Shown: positions 50,701 to 58,645 of the stretch, piece after piece
How positions within the stretch are numbered: position 1 is the stretch's first letter
Layout: each line of letters starts with the position of its first letter
Source: JANPLG01 sp964609085
Lineage (GTDB): Bacteria > Armatimonadota > SYMT01
DNA: 64,000 nt
Assembly (NCBI GenBank): GCA_964609085.1
Contig: CAZSRZ010000001.1
Location: 1 to 64,000, forward strand
Direction: 5' to 3'
Position numbers and translations under genes: made by a program
Notes under the pieces: generated by a model
What the model was told of the DNA's origin: nothing
What the model saw: only the letters and a program-made list of their open reading frames with translations
The model's database searches: none

Positions 50701-53053
50701 CGAAATCGATCTGCGCATCGGCCAGGGTTCCGGACCAGCGCACCTCTACCTGCGAGAGGTCGCCCGACAGCGGAGGCAACTCGCGAGGTGAATCGTCTCG
50801 ATCTGCGAGCCGGAGGAGTTGGCCGACACTTCCCCCCGTCACCGATGCCGAGCCATGCACCGCAACGGGGCGATCCTTGCTGTCCAGAGTGGTGATCGTC
50901 ATGCTCGGAATCACCGCCTGAAGCGGATCCCGAATCAACCTGCCGTTGGTAATCAACAGGCTGCGCTTCGCCGCCCAACTGAACTCGCCTCCCGCGTAGT
51001 CCAACCACCTGCCGGCGACCGACAGGTGATAGGCGTCGAAGCGACCATCCACGTCCGGCGCTTCGATGGTACCCCCGACGTGGGCAGAGAGCAGACCGCT
51101 GCCGGTCAGCTCCGACCCAGGGGGTCGGATACGTTCCGGCAGGGTGGCGAGATCCACCGGACCGGCACTCAGGTGGAGATCGAGGGGTCCATCACGATCC
51201 ACCTGTACGGATGCCTGAACAGGCACGTCTCCCCAGCGAAGCGCGCCACGAGACACACGCAGGCTCTTGCCGTCCCACCCCAACCGTGCCGTTAGGTCGG
51301 TGAGCAGCTCGGAGGAGGCGACCACGGCCGGCGACTCCACCTGGCCGTCGAAGGCCCAGTCGGTCTGCGTCCCTGTGATCCGGAAGTCGCCGCCGAATCG
51401 ACCGGAAGCAATTAGCCTCTCGGGCAATTGCGGCACCCGCTCCAGGAGCAGATCGCGGGCACTCCCACTGAGGTCGAGGACGCCGGGTGTCGTAGCGGTA
51501 TCAACACGGCCCGCCAGGGAGAACTCCCCTCCCAGGCCTCTTGCACGGCCGCGGAGGTAGACCAGCCTGTCGCGGACGTGGAACTCCCCAGACAGCGACT
51601 CGGCAGCCGCCCCCATCCATTTCGCGCTCCGGACGCGGACGTTGCCAGCGATGTCGACCCGGTCGGACTTCACCAGGTGGAAGGCCGCTGACCCAGGCCC
51701 GAGGAGAGCTTCGTCAAACCGACCACCCGGAAACGCACCCCGACCGTCCACCACCAGGCGGGAGCCGACGACGTCGATCCGGCAGGAAACGGATTCCGCC
51801 AGATCCAGCTTCAGCGCCTCGGGCAGTGTGACTTCCGGCACCAGTGCCTGAAGGGCCGTCTGCTCGAATCGCCGAGAGCTTAGGCGCAGGCGAAGCCGGG
51901 AATCGGCAAGCACCGCACCCCGTATCCACTCGCCTCCGACGGTGGTTCGGACTCCACCGGCGGCCGCACGCCCGTCGAAGCTCACCAGCACGGGATCGAT
52001 GTTGACCACCGCATCCGCGATCTGAATCGGAGACCGAATGCTCTTGGTGTGGATCACGCCCGAGGGCGCTCTCACCCCGAGTGAGAAGCCCACGCCCGGG
52101 GATGGACCCTGCCCGCCTCCCCAGGCGGAGAGCTCGATCTCGCCCCGTCCCGAGTCGACTCCGAAGGCGTCACTGGGCCGCACCCAGTACCGGTACCAGT
52201 AGGCGAGGTCGTTGCTTCGGCCGGCGACTCGGGCGTACCATCGCGAAGTCGCCGCCTGCTGGAACCCCTCCACCGCCAGCGGGCCTCCGTGGGGGCCCTC
52301 GACGATCACCTCGCTTCCGAAGCCGATGCGAGGATATGCGGAAAACTGCAGTTCGAGGTCCCCGCGGGCGACGTTGCGTTGGGCGGTCGCAAAGCCGACA
52401 GCTCGCGCATCCGTAAAAGCAACGGTTCCGCCCCGAAGTCGCACTGCTCCACGATAGGCACTGGGTTTTTTGGAGCGAAGTAGCCGCAGCAGTGGATCAA
52501 AACTCCACCCGCCGCCGGCTCGCCGCTCGATCTCGAGAGCGGGCTGGTCGACGATAATGTCCCCCACGGCTGAGGCGACTTCGACTCCCTCTCTCGTCAA
52601 GGCCCCCAGGTCAATGGTTGTCTCGGCGGCCGATGCCGAAAAGAGCTTACGCCCGGGGAGTGGTGCCGGGTACCAGGCCGTCACTCCTTCCAGACGCACG
52701 CGCGCACGGGCCTGCAGGGCGGGCAAAGGTGGGACCCATCGCTGGATCGAGGCGAGCGTGGGATCGTACCGGGCGACTAATCGGTCGATCTTGAGCAGCG
52801 TGCCGTCGGCGAACGTGCGGCCTCGCGAGACCGTGATGCGCTTGGCAATCAGCAATCCGGGACGGCGGTAGTCCAGTTCCGCGATCCGAACCTCTCGCTT
52901 GAGCATCGCCTCCAGGCGAAAGACCAGGGAGGGGGCGATCTGTTCCATCGCCTGCTCGGCGCGCAGACGAACAACCCGGAAGATGGTCGCGCCGAGCACA
53001 ACCATCAGACCCAGGGATAGCCAGGCTGCCTTCGCGCTCCCCCGATTGTTCAT
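47765..53053 (-). CDS. TamB-like (DUF490) translocation and assembly module protein
   Basis: A 1762-residue protein with an N-terminal membrane anchor (WLSLGLMVVLGATIFRVV, about 10-27). It continues with AsmA/TamB-type repetitive beta-strands and ends with a DUF490 domain (RTDPPLPSRDIESLIRQQ and RLGKRLVNQLYVVLSQEFG), closing in SGTRPF with a C-terminal Phe. TamB proteins bridge the periplasm and help lipid transport and outer-membrane protein assembly. The length is above that of E. coli TamB (about 1260). ATG 53053 was chosen over 53074 as it gives MNNRG directly before the anchor. It is likely the first gene of the envelope operon. Confidence 0.85.
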   Translation of the reverse strand: MNNRGSAKAAWLSLGLMVVLGATIFRVVRLRAEQAMEQIAPSLVFRLEAMLKREVRIAELDYRRPGLLIAKRITVSRGRTFADGTLLKIDRLVARYDPTLASIQRWVPPLPALQARARVRLEGVTAWYPAPLPGRKLFSASAAETTIDLGALTREGVEVASAVGDIIVDQPALEIERRAGGGWSFDPLLRLLRSKKPSAYRGAVRLRGGTVAFTDARAVGFATAQRNVARGDLELQFSAYPRIGFGSEVIVEGPHGGPLAVEGFQQAATSRWYARVAGRSNDLAYWYRYWVRPSDAFGVDSGRGEIELSAWGGGQGPSPGVGFSLGVRAPSGVIHTKSIRSPIQIADAVVNIDPVLVSFDGRAAAGGVRTTVGGEWIRGAVLADSRLRLRLSSRRFEQTALQALVPEVTLPEALKLDLAESVSCRIDVVGSRLVVDGRGAFPGGRFDEALLGPGSAAFHLVKSDRVDIAGNVRVRSAKWMGAAAESLSGEFHVRDRLVYLRGRARGLGGEFSLAGRVDTATTPGVLDLSGSARDLLLERVPQLPERLIASGRFGGDFRITGTQTDWAFDGQVESPAVVASSELLTDLTARLGWDGKSLRVSRGALRWGDVPVQASVQVDRDGPLDLHLSAGPVDLATLPERIRPPGSELTGSGLLSAHVGGTIEAPDVDGRFDAYHLSVAGRWLDYAGGEFSWAAKRSLLITNGRLIRDPLQAVIPSMTITTLDSKDRPVAVHGSASVTGGSVGQLLRLADRDDSPRELPPLSGDLSQVEVRWSGTLADAQIDFDIDSPRVAAYREDLGPVRVAGHWDAGKQILRDLTATAETPLGDLKVDGSVAWVPASTPRPAGTVETRDEWAESLRPQLRIRGEGLRATSLVQRYATELAEYATVEVKGLGIELHVSGSGAAPRVHGIVSTADVLVNGRAVPVRDLQVAWRPEGMALGGLDVPLGSGRLRSQAFAIRTAGMSAQSEWTEQVFGELRFEEVPAGVLRQLVEDSPWYESGGAVGIREALAQWTQPLDGTLTAAMGSTGLTGGSVPGAATRLLDDCLAGNVTRAFSGTVRITDLSLLGSVDAPESDLESEFSYDAKRLEVSRAVLRRTQPVEGGGSRSSALAVSGAWDRNKPGGGETLFKIEAKNLDIDALVSLPIRGLRRRLLQFAPLGGQLSGSASVQGTAEKPGLLADLRIDRPVIGGLPFAAAVLNGLSYSAATGQLVFRQARLDRTTSELSPQSLLTASGVIALPWQDGTWPPTGPRTVTITVPRQSLANLTALANEADELAAATQGQASRLRPLTEALSRLAPTGGDFGGQIVLGGTQQDPRNSGYFEAQAERIRDQGLDTELLNFDARIDLDRDRIDVTRFTATGSRGGRLTLRGHARLLSAPNGQIVPSLQLELDVDQLKFSERRISRLVGDEFKGTQAEGTLQTVDPARPGTSSPVLIEGDWPSPRIAGGIVFDNANLLLAFQSITGSQARSFPSDARLQLSLIAGKTLWLRNPIARLRLSGALNAGGTLRLPSLAGELRVIDGSFTLAALRLRNAAGMLQVAYDASKLDPDFPSPSPVSVNIEASTSLSIRRTALSESEYVDAVFQIRGTPDGGGETSIRGSAAGSGLSLGSAQGLSVTVRTDPPLPSRDIESLIRQQLGAEGIAGGGTNVAENLQSQFEQALTANLATAITGRIEDFVQAAFGLDVFSLDVGVYQPLRVRLGKRLVNQLYVVLSQEFGSTTAPEQRSLEVYYKLTPLLRIGYRQEQPFNRRVFFFSGTRPF

Positions 53054-53077
53054 CGAGACCGGTTCGCCCCCCAAAGA

Positions 53078-53117
53078 CGGGCCGAAGCCCGCCCCGTGTC
53101 GTCAAAGACTTCAGTCT
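53078..53117 (-). promoter_or_regulatory. UUCG hairpin and palindrome upstream of tamB
   Basis: On the minus strand CGGGC-TTCG-GCCCG (53091-53078) forms a very stable C(UUCG)G tetraloop hairpin, 24 nt before the tamB start codon. AGACTTCAGTCT at 53106-53117 is a perfect palindrome a little further upstream and may be an operator. No convincing promoter hexamers were found in the 149-nt gap. Confidence 0.4.
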
Positions 53118-53202
53118 ATGTTAGCGGTCACATCCGCCTCGGACACAGCCCCAAGCCCATGGAGTGCGCGGCTGTCCAAGTTTGCGGCGACAACTTATAC
53201 AC

Positions 53203-53967
53203 TCACAAGCGGGCCAGGAGGCCCCCGTCGACAAAGAACGGGCAGCCGTTGACGAACGAGGCTCCTGGTGACGCGAGCCACACCATCGCCGAGGCGAGCT
53301 CTTCCGGTTCCCCCACCCGCCCGATCCGGCCTGGATCCGTGCTGAAGCCCAGTGCGTCCAGGGTGGAATGCTGCCGCTCGGCGTGGGCTCGCAGCATCGC
53401 CGTGTCCACGGCCCCGGGAACGACCGGGATCACCCGGATCCGGTCTGGGGCAAACTCAATTGCCATCTGGCGAGACAGGGCAACCACCCCACCCTTTGAC
53501 GCCGCGTAGGCCGCCACGCCGACCGTCGTGGCGAAGGCGTGAGGGGACGCCACGTTTAGAATGACCCCACCGTTGACGCGCAGATGCGGGATGGCCGCCT
53601 GACTGATGAGGAACACGCTCTTCAGGTTGATGGCCAGCACGCGATCCCATTCGGTCTCGCTCAGTGTGGCTACGCTGCCGTCAAACTGGCCCACAGCAGC
53701 GACGTTGGCGACCACATCGATTCGCCCTCCCCACCCCGCCGCGGCCGCGACCCAGTCCCGACACTCCCCGGCTCTTGCGACATCCACCCGGGTGCACTGG
53801 ACGGCGTCCGCGCCGTGCGCATCCGCTACGAGCCGTTCGGTGGCGGCCAGGCCTTCGACGTTGATGTCGGAGATAGCGACGCTATAGCCCGCAGCACCGA
53901 AGCCGAGTGCCGTAGCTCGGCCGATCCCAGCCGCCGCGCCGCTGATGAGTGCCACAGGACGGCTCAT
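53203..53967 (-). CDS. Short-chain dehydrogenase/reductase
   Basis: A 254-residue classical SDR. Cofactor motif GAAAGIGRATALGF, Asp in VAISDINVEG favouring NAD, NVAAVGQFDG in place of NNAG, catalytic Ser in ILNVASPHAF and YAASKGGVVALSRQ, and C-terminal NGCPFFVDGGLLARL are all present. It probably oxidises a hydroxyacid or polyol. The ATG at 53967 overlaps the LarA stop by 4 nt, so it is the last gene of the DSD1-LarA-SDR operon. Confidence 0.87.
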   Translation of the reverse strand: MSRPVALISGAAAGIGRATALGFGAAGYSVAISDINVEGLAATERLVADAHGADAVQCTRVDVARAGECRDWVAAAAGWGGRIDVVANVAAVGQFDGSVATLSETEWDRVLAINLKSVFLISQAAIPHLRVNGGVILNVASPHAFATTVGVAAYAASKGGVVALSRQMAIEFAPDRIRVIPVVPGAVDTAMLRAHAERQHSTLDALGFSTDPGRIGRVGEPEELASAMVWLASPGASFVNGCPFFVDGGLLARL

Positions 53968-55250
53968 CCCTCTCCTCCCTGCCCGACATAGGGGAGAACA
54001 TATGGCCCCTTGGGGATCACCGCAATCTTCGCAGATGGGCCGTGCCGATCCAGCGCCTCCGAGATGCCTGCCTCCACCGAAGACACTGGGCGGATGAAGC
54101 ACTCGGACAGTTGCGCAGCTTCGATGCCCTCGGTGAACATCAGGATCTCTGCATTACGGGTAGCTTTCCAGAGTTCGTGAACTTCCCACTGGTCCGGCAC
54201 GAAGAAGCCGGGCTCGTAGGTGCGCCGGACAAATGCCTCCAGGTCTTGCTCATCCAGCAGAGTCTCGGCGAACTCGCGGCTCCCGATACCCTCGGCGCAG
54301 CGAGCGGCGATGATCAGAGTTCCCCCCGGGCGCAGGATCGGGATCGCGCCGACCATCCCCTTCACCGCCTGATAGAGCGTCAGGTCCAGCGGGTATCCCG
54401 CGCATGTGGTGATGACAATCTCAACCGGCGCCGTGATCGGGGCGCGGGCCGTAGCGGCAGCCCGACGGGTACCCTCGAGCCAGGCCGCCTCCACGTCTCC
54501 CGCGAAAATGCCGGTGATCCGGCGCTGCTCGTCGAGCGTCACATCGCAGATGAAATGGAGCCCGGCGGATCGAGCTGTGAAGAGACTGTCTTCGTGCACG
54601 GGGTTTCCATTCACCGATCCGCTCTCGGACAGGTCGTGCCCGATGAAGCGCGGCCCGTGCCAGACTTTCACCGTCTCCATCGAGCAGATGCCCGGGCAGA
54701 TGTTCTTGCGGCCGCCGCTGTAGCCGGCCATGAAATGCGGCTCTATGAGTGCCGAGGAAACTCGAAGCTCCGCCTCCACAAAGCGCCGATCGACCCACAT
54801 CGGAACCCCGCGCGGCGTGTCGCCCAGGTAGAGATGCGAAGGGTCGTCACGAGCGTCGTGGTTCTCAATTCGGTAGCGGCCGAAAACCTGGTCCCCCACC
54901 ATCTGCCGCAACTCCTCCGGGGTGTTGCCGCGGTGGGTGCCCGTTGCATTCAAGATGACGATCGCGGATCTGGGGACACCCGCTGACTCAATCGTGCTCA
55001 GGATCGGCGGCAGCAGAACCGAGTTCGGGACAGGGCGCGTAATGTCCGAGATCACCACGCAGGCGGATCTCTTCCCCCGCGCCAGCTCCAGTAGCGGGGG
55101 CGCACCGATGGGAAAAGCCAGCGCGTGCTGCACCGCCGTCGGAGCTGAGTCGATCGGCGGCACCGGATGGATACCCAGCACCGCCGCGAGGTTGGCATCC
55201 GGGACATCCACCCAAAGCCCATCCCGACCGTAGTCCAGCCGAATTCTCAT
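53964..55250 (-). CDS. LarA-family nickel-pincer-dependent racemase
   Basis: A 428-residue protein of the lactate racemase family. Typical parts are VVISDITRPVPNS, NATGTHRGNTPEELRQM, HFMAGYSGGRKNICPG (containing the Lys that tethers the nickel-pincer nucleotide) and VKVWHG, with the His of the active site. Members racemise or epimerise 2-hydroxyacids, not only lactate. No cofactor genes (larB, larC, larE) are in the window. ATG 55250 was chosen with AGGAAGG 7 nt upstream. Coupled to the SDR gene downstream and 18 nt after the PLP gene upstream. Confidence 0.86.
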   Translation of the reverse strand: MRIRLDYGRDGLWVDVPDANLAAVLGIHPVPPIDSAPTAVQHALAFPIGAPPLLELARGKRSACVVISDITRPVPNSVLLPPILSTIESAGVPRSAIVILNATGTHRGNTPEELRQMVGDQVFGRYRIENHDARDDPSHLYLGDTPRGVPMWVDRRFVEAELRVSSALIEPHFMAGYSGGRKNICPGICSMETVKVWHGPRFIGHDLSESGSVNGNPVHEDSLFTARSAGLHFICDVTLDEQRRITGIFAGDVEAAWLEGTRRAAATARAPITAPVEIVITTCAGYPLDLTLYQAVKGMVGAIPILRPGGTLIIAARCAEGIGSREFAETLLDEQDLEAFVRRTYEPGFFVPDQWEVHELWKATRNAEILMFTEGIEAAQLSECFIRPVSSVEAGISEALDRHGPSAKIAVIPKGPYVLPYVGQGGEG

Positions 55251-55268
55251 CCTCAAACCTTCCTCGGC

Positions 55269-56357
55269 CTAGCGAACCTTGCCTCTGGCCTCCACACGCC
55301 ACTGGTCCACGATCTCGCCTCCCCGGTGCACCCACATCTCATCGTGCATGTTCACGACGACGCAGACGTGATTCGGGATGACGTGCAGCCTGTCGCCGAC
55401 CCGATGGGTCCTGCTGGCCGACGCGAGGGAGACATACCCATGCTCCTCGTTCATCTTTTCGAGGACGAGGCCGGGATCTTCCACGAAATGGCCAAACCCC
55501 TTCCCCTCTCCCGTCAGGTCGCTCGTAAAGGTCTTCGAACCACCATCCACGATGATCTGCCCCGGCACCGCTGTGCTCACGACCGTGACCGCCATTTGGA
55601 GTGCGCAGTCACTCCAGGTCACCAGGCCGCTCGCCACCATATTGCGGTCGTTGAAGACGTAGGTCCCACTGCGATTCTCGGTGATCGAGGGCGCCATGGC
55701 GGAGTGGTAGAGCAATGGGGACGATCCGCCGCTGATCACATCCACCGGCAGCCCGAGCCTGCGAAGTCGTTCATCGAGGGCGGCTATCTTTGCGTCTTCC
55801 TCCCGCAGCATGGTTTCACGCTCGGCGCGCGTCCCGCGGATGTGGCCCTGATAGGTCATGATGCCCCGTAGTTTCAGTCCGGGAATCCCGTCGACCCTTT
55901 GACACAGGGATTCCAGATCGCGTCCGGGGGCCACTCCGCACCGACCCATCCCCGTGTCGACCTCGACGAGCACGCCGACCTCCAGCCCCGTCCCCGCCAT
56001 GTAGCTGGAGATCCCCTCCGCCACCTCCAGGGTGTCCAGCACGACGGTGATCCGGCACCGTTCGGCAAGTCCGGCAAGTCGCGCCAACTTTGCCCGTCCC
56101 CAGATCGGGTAGGCAATCATCAGGTCGGTGAGTCCCGCATTCGCCATCACCTCCGCCTCCCCAAGCTTGGCGCAGGTGAGCCCGACCGCACCAAGGTCCA
56201 CCTGCCGACGAGCGATCTGCGGCATCTTGTGGGTCTTGATGTGTGGGCGGAAGGCGATGCAGTTCTCGCTCAGGTAGGACTGTGCCCGGGCGAGGTTGTG
56301 CTCCAGGCGGTCCAGGTCCAGGACCAGCGCCGGGGTGTCAAGTTCGTGGATGTGCAT
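55269..56357 (-). CDS. DSD1-type PLP enzyme (D-threonine aldolase / D-serine dehydratase fold)
   Basis: A 362-residue fold type III PLP enzyme. FRPHIKTHKMPQIA carries the Schiff-base Lys in the conserved PHxKTHK motif, and NHVC near the C-terminus gives the zinc His and Cys pair of D-serine dehydratases. VEVDTGMGRCGV and VISGGSSPL are further PLP-phosphate-binding segments. It should cleave or dehydrate a D-beta-hydroxy amino acid. ATG 56357 follows GGAG by 5-6 nt and begins MHIHELDTPALVLD, the family start. It heads the LarA-SDR operon. Confidence 0.88.
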   Translation of the reverse strand: MHIHELDTPALVLDLDRLEHNLARAQSYLSENCIAFRPHIKTHKMPQIARRQVDLGAVGLTCAKLGEAEVMANAGLTDLMIAYPIWGRAKLARLAGLAERCRITVVLDTLEVAEGISSYMAGTGLEVGVLVEVDTGMGRCGVAPGRDLESLCQRVDGIPGLKLRGIMTYQGHIRGTRAERETMLREEDAKIAALDERLRRLGLPVDVISGGSSPLLYHSAMAPSITENRSGTYVFNDRNMVASGLVTWSDCALQMAVTVVSTAVPGQIIVDGGSKTFTSDLTGEGKGFGHFVEDPGLVLEKMNEEHGYVSLASASRTHRVGDRLHVIPNHVCVVVNMHDEMWVHRGGEIVDQWRVEARGKVR

Positions 56358-56545
56358 GGGGTCTCCGAACGCAGGGACGGTCAATGGGCGTCCATCCGTC
56401 GCCCGGAGTCTTGACCTCGGCGGCACCGTGAACCTCCTCGATTCACCGGCTAATAGAGTTGGGCGCCTGGGGACTACGTCCGCAGGCTCACGCCCTGGCC
56501 TTCTTCTCCGCCGCCTGTCGGCGATGAGGCGGATGGGAGCAACGG

Positions 56546-56575
56546 TTGACGCTGAGCCGCACCGGGAAACAGACT
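56546..56575 (+). promoter_or_regulatory. Candidate promoter of the rhodanese gene
   Basis: TTGACG at 56546-56551 and CAGACT at 56570-56575 are separated by 18 nt. The layout is the same as that proposed for tRNA-Asn (TTGACG, 18 nt, TAGACT), but the -10 matches only 3/6. Confidence 0.3.
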
Positions 56576-56607
56576 CGTAGGGGGTGCTTCACCAGGAAGG
56601 GATGGAG

Positions 56608-56901
56608 ATGGATCTGACGGTCGATGAGGCCCAACGCCGCTGGGAGCAGGGTGCCGTTCTGCTCGACGTGCGCACGGACGAGGAATACCGGGGCGCGCAC
56701 ATCCCGGGATCCGTCCACATCCCGTTGGATCAGTTGCGATCCCGCTATCAGGAGTTGGATCCGGAAGCCGAGACGCTGGTGATTTGCGCCCACGGCGTGC
56801 GGAGTGCAGCCTGCGCGGACTGGCTCGCGCGGCAGGGGTTCACAGCCGTAGCCAACATCCGGCACGGACTCAGCGCCTGGAGCGGCCCGCTCTCTCAGTG
56901 A
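56608..56901 (+). CDS. Single-domain rhodanese-like sulfurtransferase
   Basis: A 97-residue rhodanese domain. LLDVRTDEEYRGAHIPGSVHIPLDQL is the CH2A region, and the active-site loop CAHGVRSA has the persulfide Cys at about residue 60. It should transfer sulfane sulfur. ATG 56608 has AGGAAGG 7 nt upstream; ATG 56602 and GTG 56584 are alternatives. It converges with erpA (13 nt between stops), suggesting a sulfur/Fe-S neighbourhood together with the cysteine desulfurase 5 kb away. Confidence 0.85.
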   Translation: MDLTVDEAQRRWEQGAVLLDVRTDEEYRGAHIPGSVHIPLDQLRSRYQELDPEAETLVICAHGVRSAACADWLARQGFTAVANIRHGLSAWSGPLSQ

Positions 56902-56914
56902 GCCGGAACCGACC

Positions 56915-57244
56915 CTACTCCGCTTTGAAGGACTGGCCGCAACCGCAGGTGGAAACCGCATTCGGATTCTCCACCTTGAAACCCTGGCCCAGAAGCGCGT
57001 CGTCCACGTAGTCGACGCTGGCGCCTTGAAGGTATGGATAGCTCATCGAGTCAACCAGCACCTTCAGACCGTCGAACTCATAGACTTCATCGTCCTCGGA
57101 CGAACTCTCTTCGAGCTGCATCTGATACTTGAAACCGGAGCAACCGCCCCCCGCGATGTAGATCCGCAGCCCGGCCTCGGGCTGACCCTGTCCCTCGCGG
57201 ATCTCCTTCACCTTGGAGACGGCCGTATCTGTCAGCGTAATCAT
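56915..57244 (-). CDS. erpA: Fe-S cluster insertion protein ErpA/IscA type
   Basis: A 109-residue A-type iron-sulfur carrier. The three conserved cysteines are in GGGCSGFKYQM and the C-terminal STCGCGQSF. VLVDSMSYPYLQGASVDYVDD is the usual family segment. It accepts clusters from the scaffold and delivers them to apo-proteins. ATG 57244 gives MITLTDTAVSKVKEI, the normal start; the longer frame is spurious. A 7-bp hairpin lies in the divergent region upstream. Confidence 0.92.
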   Translation of the reverse strand: MITLTDTAVSKVKEIREGQGQPEAGLRIYIAGGGCSGFKYQMQLEESSSEDDEVYEFDGLKVLVDSMSYPYLQGASVDYVDDALLGQGFKVENPNAVSTCGCGQSFKAE

Positions 57245-57307
57245 CGGTTTTCTACTCCCACCGAACCCGCGGTCACTCTCCCGGGATCGTTCGCCGCCTG
57301 AGTATAT

Positions 57308-57325
57308 CCGTGGGTGATCCCACGG
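57308..57325. promoter_or_regulatory. 7-bp palindromic hairpin between erpA and the DUF362 gene
   Basis: CCGTGGG (57308-57314) and CCCACGG (57319-57325) are exact inverted repeats around TGAT, 64-81 nt upstream of the erpA start and before the DUF362 gene. It is a candidate operator for either divergent gene. Confidence 0.4.
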
Positions 57326-57385
57326 TAAATGTCGGTGCCCGCTGCCCAGCCATCCCTCCTCTCGCTCAGCAAACGGAACGTATCC

Positions 57386-58588
57386 ATGTCGAGGCCCCGT
57401 GTCGTTCTCACCCGCTGCCCTGCGGCCACAACCGATGCCGAGATCACCCGGCGGACAGAGGCCGCGATCCACGATCTTGGTGGTCTCGCGTCACGGCTCG
57501 CCGGGAAGCGGAAGCTGGTTCTGAAACCGAACATCGGTATCGACCGCGTGCGGCTCACGGACGGAAGGCAAACCGAGCTGACCGAACCGGCGGTCGTGGA
57601 GGGCGTCATTCGTGCGGTCCGTGCGGTGAGCGATGCCGAGATCCTCATCGGTGACGCTCCAACAGACGACAGCGCAGCACTGCTCTATCCCCGCCTGGGC
57701 TACCACGAAATGGCTGCGAGGTATCCCCGCGTACGGATGGTCGACTTCGGCGAGCCACCGTTCGTCGAGGTCTCGGTGCCGGGGACCCCGATGCAGTTCT
57801 CGCGGTACCTGCTGCACAGGGAGCTCGCGAACGTCGACGCCTGTATCACCGTGGCCAAAATGAAGGCCCATCGCAGCTTGGGTTGCACTCTCTGCATGAA
57901 GAACCTGTTCGGCCTCACTCCCTGGCGGGTATATGGTCAACCGCGGGTCTACTTGCACGACCGGCTGATCCGCCTGGCTAGAGTCCAGGTGGATCTGGCG
58001 GCGCTGTTCAAGCCCATCCTCTGCGTGGTCGACGGCATCATGACAGCCAATCACGGCGAGTGGCACGGCACGCCGATCGAAACGGGCGTGCTCCTGGCAG
58101 GCGACAACGTCGTCAGCACCGACGCAGTGGGGATGACCGTGATGGGGTTCGACCCGCTCGGGGACTATCCGAATCACCCCCACTGGTACCGGCGCAACAG
58201 CATCCGGTTGGCTCACGACGCTGGCCTCGGAACCGCAAACCCTGCGGAGATCACCATCGAGGGCGACGACCCCAGCACGCTTCGACAGCCCTTCGCCGTG
58301 GAGCCCTACGGTGAAGGTGCGACGGCGCGCGAGGCCGAGCTCGCGGCGGGACGACGAAGCGTCGAGGCATACCTGGCGCACCGCGATCGGCTCATCGAAC
58401 GCTACGCAGGCCGATACCTCGCCTACCGGGACGGGGAGCTTCTCTGGGACGCCCCAGACATGGCCTCACTCCAGCGCCTTGAGAAGGAGCGGACCACGGA
58501 CTGGCGGGATGCACCACACTGGACGATCCTCGTTCGGCCGATCGAGGAAGAGGTCGAGCGGCTGGATGTTTATGCCTCGGGGGGATAG
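57386..58588 (+). CDS. DUF362 domain protein
   Basis: A 400-residue protein of the DUF362 family. Family segments are KLVLKPNIGI, LIGDAPTDDSAALLYPRLGYHEMAARYP, ACITVAKMKAHRSLGCTLCMKNLFGLTP and VSTDAVGMTVMGFDP. DUF362 proteins are predicted iron-sulfur or redox-associated proteins of unknown reaction; only scattered cysteines are seen here. The start is ATG 57386 (MSRPRVV) by comparison with the family; ATG 57329 in the same frame is an alternative. The ThuA gene follows after 57 nt. Confidence 0.8.
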   Translation: MSRPRVVLTRCPAATTDAEITRRTEAAIHDLGGLASRLAGKRKLVLKPNIGIDRVRLTDGRQTELTEPAVVEGVIRAVRAVSDAEILIGDAPTDDSAALLYPRLGYHEMAARYPRVRMVDFGEPPFVEVSVPGTPMQFSRYLLHRELANVDACITVAKMKAHRSLGCTLCMKNLFGLTPWRVYGQPRVYLHDRLIRLARVQVDLAALFKPILCVVDGIMTANHGEWHGTPIETGVLLAGDNVVSTDAVGMTVMGFDPLGDYPNHPHWYRRNSIRLAHDAGLGTANPAEITIEGDDPSTLRQPFAVEPYGEGATAREAELAAGRRSVEAYLAHRDRLIERYAGRYLAYRDGELLWDAPDMASLQRLEKERTTDWRDAPHWTILVRPIEEEVERLDVYASGG

Positions 58589-58645
58589 AACCGAGCGAGG
58601 GGGTGAACGAACACCCCGGAGCCCGAACGGGAGCGATGGGTACCG

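Noticed and set aside
53949..54986. Open frame on the plus strand of 345 codons
   Set aside because: It is antisense to larA, which has the GGRK and GTHR motifs.
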